Below, piece after piece: positions 44,773 to 54,435 of a stretch of DNA of 64,000 nucleotides. This DNA comes from CALGYY01 sp963678485. GTDB lineage: Bacteria; Bacteroidota; Bacteroidia; Bacteroidales; CAIWKO01. The position numbers were made by a program, and so were the translations under genes. The stretch spans positions 372,001-436,000 of the forward strand of contig OY782882.1 in NCBI GenBank assembly GCA_963678485.1, read 5' to 3'. Each line of letters begins with the position of its first letter. Within the stretch, counting starts at the first letter, position 1. The notes beneath the pieces are model-generated. The model saw only the letters and a list, made by a program, of their open reading frames with translations. It was not told where the DNA came from and ran no database searches.

Positions 44773-45364
44773 GGAACGCTGCTTCGACAAGCTCAGCAAC
44801 CATGCTTCGATAGGCTCAGCGACCGGCATGACTGGCATAAACACAGAGTGGTTTCGACAAGCTCAACCACCCCAAAACCGCACTGTTGCTGGTAATGGCG
44901 CAGGACACTGAGCTTGTCGAAGTGTCCTTCTTTTCAATAAACCGTCCGGTCCCCGAGCCTGTCGAGGGGCAAATACATATGTTTGATAAACGTAATTCTG
45001 GCCATGCTAAATAGCAAATAAACTTCGCTATTGCCAAAGGATTCAGCTTTAACGATCACTACCAAACTCGTCTTCAAATCGCAACTAATACACTAAGCAG
45101 TTTTAGCAATCAACGTTTAACAGTAATTGAATTCAACATGTGTGGAACGCTGCTTCGACAGGCTGAGCAACCCCACTTCAACAAGCTCAGTGACCGCGCT
45201 TCGACAGGCTCAGCAACCGGCATAACGACTGCTCTTACATTGTGGTTTCGACAAGCTCAACCACCCCAAAACCGCACTGCAGTTGGTAATGGCGCAGGAC
45301 ACTGAGCCTGTCGAAGTGTCCTTCTTATCAATAAACCGTCCGGTCCCCGAGCCTGTCGAGGGGC
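44773..45364. repeat. two copies of a palindromic TTCGACAAGCTCAG-type repeat cluster
   Basis: Copy 1 (44773-44970, about 198 bp) and copy 2 (45144-45364, about 221 bp) share GGAACGCTGCTTCGACA at the start and GTCCCCGAGCCTGTCGAGGG at the end. Each contains several CTTCGACARGCTCAG units and one inverted CTGAGCYTGTCGAAG. Copy 2 has one extra unit of about 28 bp. Repeats with this core are widespread in unrelated bacteria and act as interspersed palindromes. Confidence 0.8.
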
Positions 45365-45462
45365 GACTACGTTAGCTTGAGAATAGTAAAAAGTGGGCCT
45401 TGCTAAATGGCAATTAAACCTTGGCATTTGCTCATTGATGCGGCTCTGTGACCATATATAAC

Positions 45463-45502
45463 AAAACAGCCCACCGAAGAATCAGTTCCAGTGGGCTGTT
45501 TT
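45463..45502 (-). terminator. terminator after the subtilase gene
   Basis: A perfect 12-bp stem, AAAACAGCCCAC/GTGGGCTGTTTT with a 16-nt loop, lies 66 bp beyond the subtilase stop. The A/T-rich stem ends give it potential in both directions. Confidence 0.8.
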
Positions 45503-45567
45503 GAGTTTTACTTTGACAGTAAGTACATTCATTTGCTGCGCCAATCTCTTTCACCGCAGCTGGCTTG

Positions 45568-48500
45568 CTACCTGCCTATTACAAATCTCGCGACCTTATT
45601 GGTTTCATTACCACTAAGGCGAATAAAATACATTCCTGGTGGTAATGAGTGTACATCAAGAGTGTGACGGAGTTGAGAGGCCTCGACATCAATACTCTTT
45701 TGCAGAAGTGACTGTCCTAACTCAGAGTAGATGGCGATTTTATAATTGCCTGCCATTTGTTCCGATGGGAATTGCAGTATGCATTGCTGACCGGTATTAT
45801 CGAAATACATAAGGATACTTTCGGTAGGGTTGTCGTCAATCCCTGCACATGAAATCACTATTGAAGAGGTGCTGGTATCGTTGGAGCACGCATTCGTTGC
45901 AACAAGCTGAACGGTGTAGGTTCCAGCAGTATTCCATGTTACGTTTTCGGTCGACAATGTTCCCGTTGAAGGTGTGCCTCCAGGGAAAGTCCAATTGAAT
46001 GATGAAGAAGCAATACTTGAACTTGCATCAAATGCTACACTTTGACCAATACAAGCAGTGGCCGGTGCAGTGATTACAGAAACAGCAGCAGGATCAACAG
46101 TAACATTCTGTTCAACAGTGTCGCTTCCGCAAGCATTGGCAACAATGAGGGATACCGTTTGGGCTCCTGTTGAGTTAAATACTGTTGTTCCCAGTGGTGT
46201 TGACGAAGTTGCAGGAGTTGCTCCAGACATCGCCCATGCAAAGGTCGTTGCATTGGTACTCAATGAACCATCGTAATTATAGTTAGCACCCTGACAAATC
46301 GAGGATACCGGATTTGAGAAAATTGCAACAGGCGGAGGCAGTACACTAATCTGTATGTTAGAATTGTTAGTACAGCCATTGGCTGCTGTGCCATTTACAT
46401 TATACAAGGTGGATGTTGCAGGCATAGCAGTCACTACCGGACCCGAAGTGGCGCTCAACCCTGCGGATGGCGACCAGATATAGCTATTTGCGCCACTTGC
46501 AGTCAGAACAGTGGAGTTACCTGTGCACAATGTGGTGGAAGTGGCATTAATCGAAATGCTCGGATTCGCTTTAACAGTTATCGCAATGAAAGCAGAGTCA
46601 AATTGGGAACATCCGCCGCCAACAACATACAGTGTTGCCTGATAGTTACCGGGCGTGTTATAAAATACATTTTGCTGTAAATTATTTGAAATATTGGGAG
46701 ATCCGCCCTGAAACCACCATAAAAGCGTATCCTGATACGTAGACCCGGCGGCATCGAAATTAATGATATTGCCTGCACAAACACTCACCTGACTTTGAGT
46801 AAAAGTGGCCGTTGGTGGTTGTGAAGTCAGCCAGGGATGGATGTATAATGATGCTGACAAATTCCAAGAGCCAGCGGTTGTGTAATGATACCAATTGTTA
46901 TCTGATTGCCGCTCCCATATTGCGGACGGTGTAGTTTGTCCGGCGGAATTACTAACAATACTCAGGGTATCCTTTGGTGTTCCTGTCCACGATAAATTCG
47001 TCAAATCCACGGAGACAAAAAACAACTTTGACGCTGGCAAGGTCACGGGATTATTAGTAAAGTCAACCTGTGTATAATATCCATTATTGACATCATTGAC
47101 GATTTCACCCATCGTAACATTTGAGGTACCCAGCAAAGTGCCCGGTGTTCCCGAAGTTCCATCATATATTCTTACCGGAACTATTTTGGCGGAATTTGCC
47201 GTTGTAGCCAATCCAAATGCAATCCATACATTGGTAAGATAGGTATATGGCGAGGTAGAGGCATCGAAGTACATTGCCTTTTCCTTATCGGCGTATACAT
47301 TCAAACCATTTATCCACCCATCTGCACCGACCGTTGCACCGGTGTAATAATTAGATGGAGTCCATGCACCCGGTGTCGGATAATTGATTTTCATACAACC
47401 TCCTGCAGCGGTTACTGTGATGTAAGCAGTTTTGGTTTCAACATCCGATCCATTAGTATTCGTTGCGGTTAGCGATACAGCATAGGTACCAGCTGTATTA
47501 TACGTAATGGCAGGAGGTGTTTCCAAGGTAGATGTGGCAGGTGTGCCTCCTGTAAACGTCCATGAGTATGTGGTCCCTGCATATCCATGCTGCGAGAGAT
47601 TGGTGAAATGCACAGAACCTCCGGCAGTAATTGTAGTGGAATTTGCAACAAAATCGGCCGTTGGCGGCAAAGCCAGTGTAGAAAACACGCAGGACATTGC
47701 TAAGTTTGCATCAATACGTCCTCCACCCAATTGGCCAATATAGGAAGGATTCATCGAATTAATATTCGTGGCATTGGTTTTAATGCAATTTTCAATATCG
47801 TCAACCGTCAAATAATGATTAAGCGAAAGCATCAGACCTGCAAGTCCGGCCACCATAGGTGATGCCATGGAGGTTCCAGATTTGTTTCCATATGTACCAC
47901 CCACAGTGGTGCTATAAATATTCTCGCCGGGAGCTGTGATATCGACCCATGTTCCGTAGTTGGAAAAACTTGCTTTAGCATCGTTGCTGGAAGAAGCGGC
48001 CACAGAAATAACGTGATTATAACCGGCAGGATACAAAATAGTATTGATATCGTCATTACCCGCGGCAGCAACAACAACAACACCGGCAGCATAAGCATAA
48101 TCGATAACGGATTGCGCAGTAGCCGAACTAGTGTAGCCACCCCAGCTGCAATTGATAACATTGGCGCCATTGTCGACAGCGTATATAATTCCTTCGTAAC
48201 CATTGGAAATCACGCTTGGACTGTTCGTTGATTTCACCGCCATTAATTTCACAGAATAACCAATGGAAGCGACCCCCGTAGCATTATTGGTACGTGCACC
48301 AACAATTCCGGCCACATGAGTGCCGTGATCATAGGAGGATGTAGTGGGGTTTGGATTATTGTCATTATCGGAAACATCCCAACCATTTACATCATCAATA
48401 TATCCGTTACCATCATCATCAATACCGTTACCAGCGATTTCACCTGGGTTCACCCAAATACTTGCTGAGAGGTCGGGATGTGTTCTTTCAACGGCATCAT

Positions 48501-48984
48501 CCACAATCCCTACAACGATCGTACTTCCGGAAGAAAAATAATTCCAGGCCAGAGGCGCGGAAATTTTCGTAAGGGCCCACTGCGAGCTATATGAGGGGTC
48601 ATTAGGTGTGAGCATTGTTTTATCTAAGGGAACCAACTCAGCATACTCAGTTTTTCCGCTGGCATTAATCGCAGAGACTACTTTGGAAACATTAGCGATG
48701 TCGTTAATCTCGAGAAGATAGATTCGCTCCAGCGTATTGGATTTCTTAGCAGCATGGAATGGTCGTGACAAACGTTTTACGGAATGGCCATCTAGCAGTG
48801 CATTTAAAAATGGCAGAGATGCCAGAGGAAGATTATCGGGATTCTCCTGAAGTGAAGAAGCCACGCGATAATCGGCTTTAACCTTAAACCATATTTTGCC
48901 ATCCTGATAATCAGGATACACGCTTTGCGCGGATGCAGTGAGCGCAAGGGTTATGATTGCAAACAGAAGTAAGAACTTTTTCAT
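45568..48984 (-). CDS. T9SS-exported S8 serine peptidase with PKD-like domains
   Basis: A 1138-aa protein with signal peptide (TASAQ, residue 20), a propeptide-like region (25-125) and a subtilase domain (about 130-430). The catalytic triad is Asp162 (GIVDDAV), His220 (HGTHVAGI) and Ser372 (SGTSMASP), with oxyanion Asn310 (AAAGND). A PKD domain (about 440-530), a 190-residue beta domain, several further PKD/Ig-like modules and a C-terminal T9SS sorting domain (about 1060-1138) follow. It is a secreted endopeptidase. The last domain lacks the usual YPNP and begins VLMYFDN-like, but keeps LPPGMYFIRLSG. A tandem-repeat tract lies 50-90 bp upstream. Confidence 0.92.
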   Translation of the reverse strand: MKKFLLLFAIITLALTASAQSVYPDYQDGKIWFKVKADYRVASSLQENPDNLPLASLPFLNALLDGHSVKRLSRPFHAAKKSNTLERIYLLEINDIANVSKVVSAINASGKTEYAELVPLDKTMLTPNDPSYSSQWALTKISAPLAWNYFSSGSTIVVGIVDDAVERTHPDLSASIWVNPGEIAGNGIDDDGNGYIDDVNGWDVSDNDNNPNPTTSSYDHGTHVAGIVGARTNNATGVASIGYSVKLMAVKSTNSPSVISNGYEGIIYAVDNGANVINCSWGGYTSSATAQSVIDYAYAAGVVVVAAAGNDDINTILYPAGYNHVISVAASSSNDAKASFSNYGTWVDITAPGENIYSTTVGGTYGNKSGTSMASPMVAGLAGLMLSLNHYLTVDDIENCIKTNATNINSMNPSYIGQLGGGRIDANLAMSCVFSTLALPPTADFVANSTTITAGGSVHFTNLSQHGYAGTTYSWTFTGGTPATSTLETPPAITYNTAGTYAVSLTATNTNGSDVETKTAYITVTAAGGCMKINYPTPGAWTPSNYYTGATVGADGWINGLNVYADKEKAMYFDASTSPYTYLTNVWIAFGLATTANSAKIVPVRIYDGTSGTPGTLLGTSNVTMGEIVNDVNNGYYTQVDFTNNPVTLPASKLFFVSVDLTNLSWTGTPKDTLSIVSNSAGQTTPSAIWERQSDNNWYHYTTAGSWNLSASLYIHPWLTSQPPTATFTQSQVSVCAGNIINFDAAGSTYQDTLLWWFQGGSPNISNNLQQNVFYNTPGNYQATLYVVGGGCSQFDSAFIAITVKANPSISINATSTTLCTGNSTVLTASGANSYIWSPSAGLSATSGPVVTAMPATSTLYNVNGTAANGCTNNSNIQISVLPPPVAIFSNPVSSICQGANYNYDGSLSTNATTFAWAMSGATPATSSTPLGTTVFNSTGAQTVSLIVANACGSDTVEQNVTVDPAAVSVITAPATACIGQSVAFDASSSIASSSFNWTFPGGTPSTGTLSTENVTWNTAGTYTVQLVATNACSNDTSTSSIVISCAGIDDNPTESILMYFDNTGQQCILQFPSEQMAGNYKIAIYSELGQSLLQKSIDVEASQLRHTLDVHSLPPGMYFIRLSGNETNKVARFVIGR

Positions 48985-49033
48985 ATGTTATGATTATGAT
49001 TAATTGTATTACAACAAAAATAGAAAAAAAATG

Positions 49034-49073
49034 CTAATGTACTAATGTGATAATGTGCTAATGCGACAATGGG
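49034..49073. repeat. 8-bp tandem repeat (CTAATGTG)x5 upstream of the subtilase
   Basis: Five consecutive octamers: CTAATGTA, CTAATGTG, ATAATGTG, CTAATGCG, ACAATGGG. They lie 50-89 bp before the subtilase start codon. The same tract, preceded by the same poly-A and ATG, occurs upstream of the 51510 gene. Confidence 0.75.
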
Positions 49074-49263
49074 TGCGCTGGTGCAAACGGAGAAGAGTTG
49101 TGCCTTGATAGAACTGATATAAGAAAGCAGCGCTTGTGCCGGAGGAAATAATTCAATTAAGTAAATAATCCGATTACTGGACATGAAGTATGACAGGCCA
49201 CGAGCTGCCTGAGTTCTCAGTGTGCCTGGGTATTCAGATAGATTACAGCATCATTAAGAGAAT

Positions 49264-49473
49264 CTAAGATTGCGGATCGAGGACTACGCTAAATGAGGAT
49301 GCGGCGAGGAGAAAGAATTTGGCACCCAACAGCCATACAAAAATGTGTAACACGATTAGTCCAGCGAGGAGAATCGGCATGCTCGACATCAGTACGGCAA
49401 CAATAATCAGCACGTAGCTAGCTACCATTCCTAAAGCAGGAACATACAACGGGGTTTTCTTAATCCATTCCAT
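49264..49473 (-). CDS. small membrane protein, 69 aa
   Basis: The ATG at 49473 gives MEWIKKTPLYVPALG, then two hydrophobic helices (about residues 10-30 and 33-55) with a short tail. The frame is open 54 bp further upstream, but that part is not membrane-protein-like. Composition and codon use are plausible for a real gene; family unknown. Confidence 0.45.
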   Translation of the reverse strand: MEWIKKTPLYVPALGMVASYVLIIVAVLMSSMPILLAGLIVLHIFVWLLGAKFFLLAASSFSVVLDPQS

Positions 49474-49716
49474 ACAATCAGATTTTGACAATAAAGATAG
49501 ATAATAATTATAATGCGATGCTGCCACAGAAAGATTTTTTTACACCCAAGATTTAACGTGATGATTTTCTGTTCTATTAATAAGAAATCGTTCGCTTTGA
49601 AAATAGCTGAAGTCGGTATAAAAACACCCGAATAATTAGGGTGTCTCACATCAAGTGCGGGGTGACTGCCCCGAATGGCGGTCTCGGTAACCACTACTAG
49701 CTGCATCGTCAACTGT

Positions 49717-51510
49717 TCACTTCCCCTTACTCTTGTCAGTCAATAGCTCGATATTATCAATCTTTAATTGATCAAATACGAGCTGATTCCATTTTTTGAG
49801 GGCATCGCTGTTCTTACCAAGATTCACTTCGTTCAAATATTTCCAAGTAAGCTGATCCATGGCTTTGACGCTGGCTTTGTAGATAGAATCGATAGCAGCA
49901 AGTGAATAATTTTGTTGATGAAGAACAGCATCCATTTTGCGGCGCTCAATTTCACACAAATCAAAATAAATATTGAGAAAAATTATAGTATAATCCTGCC
50001 AGGGCAGATGAAAGATGGTATGGACCTCGTCGAAAACCGTGTATGACCTACAATCCAATGAGTCGCCCTTTTGGTTGACATCGAGCAGTAACTGAACCTT
50101 TAAGTCGTAAAGATCGCGCTGCACACATTGATTGATCTTGTCCTGGGAGTAAACTTCGGTTTGCGGTAGTCCGCGTGCGATAAAGATTCGCTTATCGGGT
50201 GACCAAAACGTATATGGTAAAAAATATCGATGGCCCTCACTATTAACTGGAGCACAAAAGTCTTTTCCGTAATTCCCTTCACTGAAGTTAAGCAGACTCC
50301 CCTTTTCTGCGAAAAAGCCAACATCCTCCTTTTGCTGTTCGGTTAGCAGCATGGCTTGGTTGTTTTCCCAAAACACCCTGTTGTAGGGAACAATGGATAA
50401 CATTTCATATTCACCAACATCACTATTGTAATCGAAATACGGCAGTATAAATGGTCGATTGTAATCATAAAAATAAAGCACGCATTGTGTATTAATCTTT
50501 CTATTCATATCAGGTAACACAATGCTTATCTCCCGTGCATTGCCGGATCCCGTTGCATAGTATAGTGAGTAGTCGAAGGCAATATATGACGGAACCAACG
50601 ACGTTCCTTCCTTTCGAAAGGTTTGCACAATATCAAAGGATACATGACTTATTGAATCTTCAAGAACAGATATAAAGGGATGTACAGCCGCATCCTGTAT
50701 CTGAAGCCTGATCTTCAGCAACAACATTGATTGCTTGTCAATCCACAGTTCCCCGGCGAAGTGGTCACTACGATTGGTGCGAGGGACAAAGGCGATATGA
50801 TACATGCTGCTGTCGCTGCTTTCCATACTAACATTAAAAACTGTCTTCATCTCCTTCCTCCCATACTGCAATGGAATTGACGGATAATAGTAGTTTTTAT
50901 TAAGCAGATCCAGTTTACTAACTACGAGTGATGTTTCCCAGTTATTGAAAATACGTGAACCCACAACACCCAAACCCATTCTGCCATTTTTTAGCCGAAG
51001 CTCCTTTAATGAAATACCTTCAAGATTTGCATTATAGTAACATTCCAGCAACTCAGCTGCTTTTCCGCTGATGTAGGTTTCTAATCCGAAGTACATTTTA
51101 GACTCCGTCATTCCCTGGTCGCTGCGAAGTTTTTTGCGACAGTCTTCGATTATCTCATAAATATAATCCGGGTTGGCATGCACTTCAAGTTCGTTGAGTG
51201 CTACACCCTTTGGAATCATTAGTACAGTCTTCTGTTGAGATAGCTCGCTGACTGGGAGGCTCAGTGCTTCATAGCCAAGATATGAAAACATCAAGGTGTC
51301 TTTGGATAGCGATACCGATATCTGAAACCGCCCGTCTTTATTGGTGATTGTCCCCAATACACTCCCTTTTACCGCAATATTGCAAAAGGGCAATACTTCA
51401 TTCGTCGCTGCATCTCTGACCACACCCTGAATAGTGCTCTGGGAAAAGGCTGTATTGACAAAAATAAGCAATATCAATGAAAGGTAAAAGCGCATTGGAT
51501 AAATATTCAT
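49717..51510 (-). CDS. secreted carboxypeptidase-regulatory-like protein
   Basis: A 597-aa protein; Met6 (51495) is an alternative start just before the signal peptide (NTAFSQ). CarboxypepD_reg-like domain at about 25-105 (GVVRDAATNEVLPFCNIAVKG, TNKDGRFQISV), then a large beta-rich region resembling the early part of DUF5686-type proteins, and a helical C-terminus (about 500-597) where DUF5686 members have a barrel. It is shorter than typical relatives. Probably at the outer membrane or surface; function unknown. An octamer tandem repeat lies upstream. Confidence 0.7.
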   Translation of the reverse strand: MNIYPMRFYLSLILLIFVNTAFSQSTIQGVVRDAATNEVLPFCNIAVKGSVLGTITNKDGRFQISVSLSKDTLMFSYLGYEALSLPVSELSQQKTVLMIPKGVALNELEVHANPDYIYEIIEDCRKKLRSDQGMTESKMYFGLETYISGKAAELLECYYNANLEGISLKELRLKNGRMGLGVVGSRIFNNWETSLVVSKLDLLNKNYYYPSIPLQYGRKEMKTVFNVSMESSDSSMYHIAFVPRTNRSDHFAGELWIDKQSMLLLKIRLQIQDAAVHPFISVLEDSISHVSFDIVQTFRKEGTSLVPSYIAFDYSLYYATGSGNAREISIVLPDMNRKINTQCVLYFYDYNRPFILPYFDYNSDVGEYEMLSIVPYNRVFWENNQAMLLTEQQKEDVGFFAEKGSLLNFSEGNYGKDFCAPVNSEGHRYFLPYTFWSPDKRIFIARGLPQTEVYSQDKINQCVQRDLYDLKVQLLLDVNQKGDSLDCRSYTVFDEVHTIFHLPWQDYTIIFLNIYFDLCEIERRKMDAVLHQQNYSLAAIDSIYKASVKAMDQLTWKYLNEVNLGKNSDALKKWNQLVFDQLKIDNIELLTDKSKGK

Positions 51511-51991
51511 TTTACAAATTGCACATACTTAAATATCAGCAAATATAGCATACGAATGATCATTTTCAAAGAAAAAAAATGCTAATATGATAATGTGTTA
51601 ATGTGGGAATGTGATAATGTGGGGGCGGTGCAAGATTTGGAGTTTGGTGCGTTGATGAATTCTTTAATGGTTGAGAACCTCTGCAAACCCAATGGATTTC
51701 TGCTTTTGAACTGACTGACACCATGACCTAATAACTCCATTAACTATAAAAGAAGGGATTCCGGATCAAGTCCGGAATGACTGGTTCAGGGAGTGTCGAG
51801 TGTGGCCTGAAGTCCTAACTAATTAACCCCTTAACTAGTCAACCAAGTAACCTCTATTACCAAATAACTCAATAACCCCATCCATCATCAAGAAAATTCC
51901 GGGTCAAATCCGGCTTGAAGCCCCGATGAAAGCAGCTGTAAGCAATTCTGAGAGGAAAGCTTAGTGGTATTTGTAGTGCCCAAGTTGAGTC
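51511..51991. other. intergenic region with tandem and palindromic repeats
   Basis: This 481-bp spacer contains the octamer tract at 51582-51621, a palindrome ATTCCGGA-tcaag-TCCGGAAT (51758-51778) of a widespread dispersed type, and AT-rich TAACY-type repeats (TTAACCCCTTAACTAGTCAACC, about 51823-51885). No gene is seen. Confidence 0.6.
51582..51621. repeat. 8-bp tandem repeat (NTAATGTG)x5 upstream of the 51510 gene
   Basis: Octamers CTAATATG, ATAATGTG, TTAATGTG, GGAATGTG, ATAATGTG in a row, starting 72 bp before the start codon of the carboxypeptidase-regulatory-like gene. It shares the flank AAAAAAAATGCTAAT with the tract at 49034. Confidence 0.75.
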
Positions 51992-53053
51992 TTATTTTGC
52001 CACTTTTAATACGACTCTCTTTTGATTTGGATGCTCCAGTATGACAAAATAAACTCCGTTGGGGATTTCAGTTGCTGAAATTGATGTTTCACCATTAAGC
52101 ATCTTCTCAAAAACAATTTTTCCTGTTAGGTCGGTGAGAACAATTCTAGAAAAATGCTCAGCAACGGACCAATTAATACGATCATTAAATGGATTCGGAA
52201 AAACTCTTGCAACAGATGATTTTTCTATAGTTTCATCAAAACCTGTTAAGCAACCGGCATTAAAAAAAATATTATGACTCCCTGTAGTATCAAGCGTCAT
52301 TCCTACAGGAGGGAATGGTAATGCCCATACGCATACACTGGTGAGTGTTGGCATATTCCCAAGGTATAAGGCATTTATGGAGGTATTGGCAGAAATGTCA
52401 AGACTGCTCAATGCGTTGTTTGAACAAAATAATTCGAGTAAAGAGGCATTGTGAGAAACATCAAGATTCGTCAATAAATTATAATGACATTCCAAATAAG
52501 CTAAGGATGTATTTGTTGAAACATCAAGTGACGTAATATCATTCTCTGCACAATAGAGCATCCATAAATCAGGATTATTAGAGGTATTGATGGTTGTCAA
52601 CTCATTATTTGCACAATCCAGCAATGCAAGATCTGTATTATTCGTAATATTCAAACTTAACAAATGATTTCCTTTACAATTTAATCCTGATAATAAAACA
52701 TTAGCTGAAATATTGAGTGACGATAAATTATTATAACGACATAAAACATAGGTCAAGGCCGTATTTGCACTCAGATCGAGTGTACTTATCTGATTATTGC
52801 CACAACTCAGATTAGTAAGGTTGATGAATGCCGCAATGCCCGTCAAATCGGTAATACTGCTCGCATCAACGTCCATCGTTGTGACGGCTGCTGCTTCAAC
52901 AAAGCTAATTTCTCCATCATCGCCAGTATCAACACCATCGGAAATCAAAGCTGCTTTGAAATTCGCATCCGGAAACACTACATTTTGTGCATTGCTGCGC
53001 AGTGCAGTTGTAACCAAAAGAAGAATTATAAAAGAAATCAACGTAATCCGCAT
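51992..53053 (-). CDS. T9SS-exported leucine-rich-repeat protein
   Basis: A 353-aa protein with signal peptide (ALRSNAQ, residue 23). A short N-terminal cap (PDANFKAALISDGVDTGDDGEIS) typical of internalin-like Bacteroidota proteins is followed by about nine 21-residue LRRs with the pattern L-x-x-LDVSxNxxLxxLxCxxN (residues 60-245) and a T9SS type A domain (VFPNPFNDRINWSV ... NGVYFVILEHPNQKRVVLKVAK). Surface protein, likely for protein or glycan contact. The promoter module at 53170 precedes it. Confidence 0.9.
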   Translation of the reverse strand: MRITLISFIILLLVTTALRSNAQNVVFPDANFKAALISDGVDTGDDGEISFVEAAAVTTMDVDASSITDLTGIAAFINLTNLSCGNNQISTLDLSANTALTYVLCRYNNLSSLNISANVLLSGLNCKGNHLLSLNITNNTDLALLDCANNELTTINTSNNPDLWMLYCAENDITSLDVSTNTSLAYLECHYNLLTNLDVSHNASLLELFCSNNALSSLDISANTSINALYLGNMPTLTSVCVWALPFPPVGMTLDTTGSHNIFFNAGCLTGFDETIEKSSVARVFPNPFNDRINWSVAEHFSRIVLTDLTGKIVFEKMLNGETSISATEIPNGVYFVILEHPNQKRVVLKVAK

Positions 53054-53169
53054 AAAGTTCTTTTTTTAGGAAGGCTCATCAAAGAAGTGATACTGCAATT
53101 CTGAAATCAGCGCACTAATGCAACATCCTTTATTGGAATTGAGCCTCAGATATTCATATTTTATGCGAA

Positions 53170-53201
53170 CAAATATAGGCAAGCTGATATAACTCACCAA
53201 A
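53170..53201 (-). promoter_or_regulatory. promoter module (TTTG-N20-TATATTTG)
   Basis: On the minus strand TTTG (53201-53198), 20 bp, TATATTTG (53177-53170), preceded by CATATTTAACAATTAATA. It is the most diverged of the four copies but has the same layout, about 115 bp before the LRR gene. Confidence 0.6.
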
Positions 53202-53265
53202 TATTAATTGTTAAATATGATAATATTTTATTTGAATACTGAAGATTGAAAATCACTGTTGTTTA

Positions 53266-54129
53266 TCAATCATCATCCTCACCTAAGGAGCCTTCGGCCT
53301 GGTCCATGGTATTCATAAACTCGCTGATTCCGGCCTGACCGGCACTTTTTAGCTGGTCGTACAAGGCAAGAGATATCGCACGTGGCCAAAACAGCGCAGA
53401 ATCCACATCACCAGTTTTTGCTTCGACTTCGGCAATAGTGGTAGCAAGGGATTCACGGACTTCTTTAGGTACGCTTTCGTCTTTACTCATAGCTTTGACC
53501 TTTTTTAATCCCGTTTGAAGATCTCCATTTTCAATATCGGCCATTGCATCAACAAGCATATATGGCCAGTGAATACCACTCATAGTGCCGAATCCTGCCA
53601 TATGAAACTTTGCCGCATCAAAATCTTTTGCATAGACTGAATATGTTCCCATTAATAATTGGATCATCATAATCTCAATTTTAACGTAACGTCCTTCAGG
53701 GTTTTTCTCCAACATTGCTGTAGCATCCTTCGTTTCCTCCGTTGCCAGGGTTTTCCAACCGTTCTCATACATTCCAATAGCAATCATAAGTTTTGCCAGC
53801 GACTTGAAAGCCTCATCCTTGGAATTCTCCTTAATGATATTTCCCTCTGCAAAACCAAAAGTCGTTTTCCCAGAACACATCCAGAAATAACCTAAGACCA
53901 ATCGACCGGTTTCCAGTTGAACCTTAAGAGAGTCGGGACTTTTACTATTATACGTTTTGAACAGAGGAGGAAAAACCTCTTTCGACAAGGTTTTGTATGC
54001 ACTGTATTTAATACCAGAGGTTGCATCTTCGTATTGCTCACGCTCGGTCTTATGCCCGCAACTGCAGGCAGACAGGAAGATTAAGGTGGCGCCAAAAATA
54101 ATTGAGATGAATAGGTTGTGGTTTTTCAT
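53266..54129 (-). CDS. lipoprotein of unknown function
   Basis: A 287-aa protein with signal peptide and lipobox LSAC (Cys22), followed by an almost entirely helical body with TPR-like spacing (about 60-250) and an acidic tail GEDDD. It is probably a periplasmic scaffold anchored in a membrane. I do not recognise the family. The upstream 306 bp contain only the MITE-like element. Confidence 0.6.
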   Translation of the reverse strand: MKNHNLFISIIFGATLIFLSACSCGHKTEREQYEDATSGIKYSAYKTLSKEVFPPLFKTYNSKSPDSLKVQLETGRLVLGYFWMCSGKTTFGFAEGNIIKENSKDEAFKSLAKLMIAIGMYENGWKTLATEETKDATAMLEKNPEGRYVKIEIMMIQLLMGTYSVYAKDFDAAKFHMAGFGTMSGIHWPYMLVDAMADIENGDLQTGLKKVKAMSKDESVPKEVRESLATTIAEVEAKTGDVDSALFWPRAISLALYDQLKSAGQAGISEFMNTMDQAEGSLGEDDD

Positions 54130-54435
54130 GGTTGTGATTTTTGAACAAAAATAAGATTTTTTGTTTTAGTCAGTAAAGTGATACTGACATCACAATCATA
54201 AAAATTAATTGACCAAACCCCAAGCATATCTAAGAGAAGGTTCTCTGGAAAAATGAATATAAATAGTGCCTGTCCATAAAGTCCGTCTGCTGCGTTGTCC
54301 TCGTATTGTCGGGCAGTTGATTACGCTAGTAAACTCCTGCCCGCCAACACTTCGGACGCCTTGTCTCGCCTTAGGCGAGAGAGCTTTCTGATCAGTCACT
54401 GAGTTTATAGACGGACTCTAAATATGTAGAATGCC
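54130..54435. other. intergenic region holding a MITE-like element
   Basis: Between the Hdr operon end and the lipoprotein start. Apart from the inverted-repeat element at 54279-54419, the spacer is AT-rich and shows nothing else. Confidence 0.55.
54279..54419. mobile_element. MITE-like inverted-repeat element
   Basis: The ends are inverted copies: AAGTCCGTCTG on the left (54279-54289) and AGACGGACTCT on the right (54409-54419). Inside are CGGGCAG...CTGCCCG (about 54312-54346) and TCTCGCCTTAGGCGAGA (54364-54380) palindromes. It is about 141 bp with no coding capacity, as expected for a non-autonomous element or a transposon end remnant. Confidence 0.55.

Larger units (their letters stand above)
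44556..45567. other. 1-kb intergenic region with promoter, palindromic repeats and terminator
   Basis: From left to right: the leftward promoter module at 44664-44695, two copies of a repeat cluster at 44773-44970 and 45144-45364, and the terminator at 45463-45502. There is no credible gene. Confidence 0.7.
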
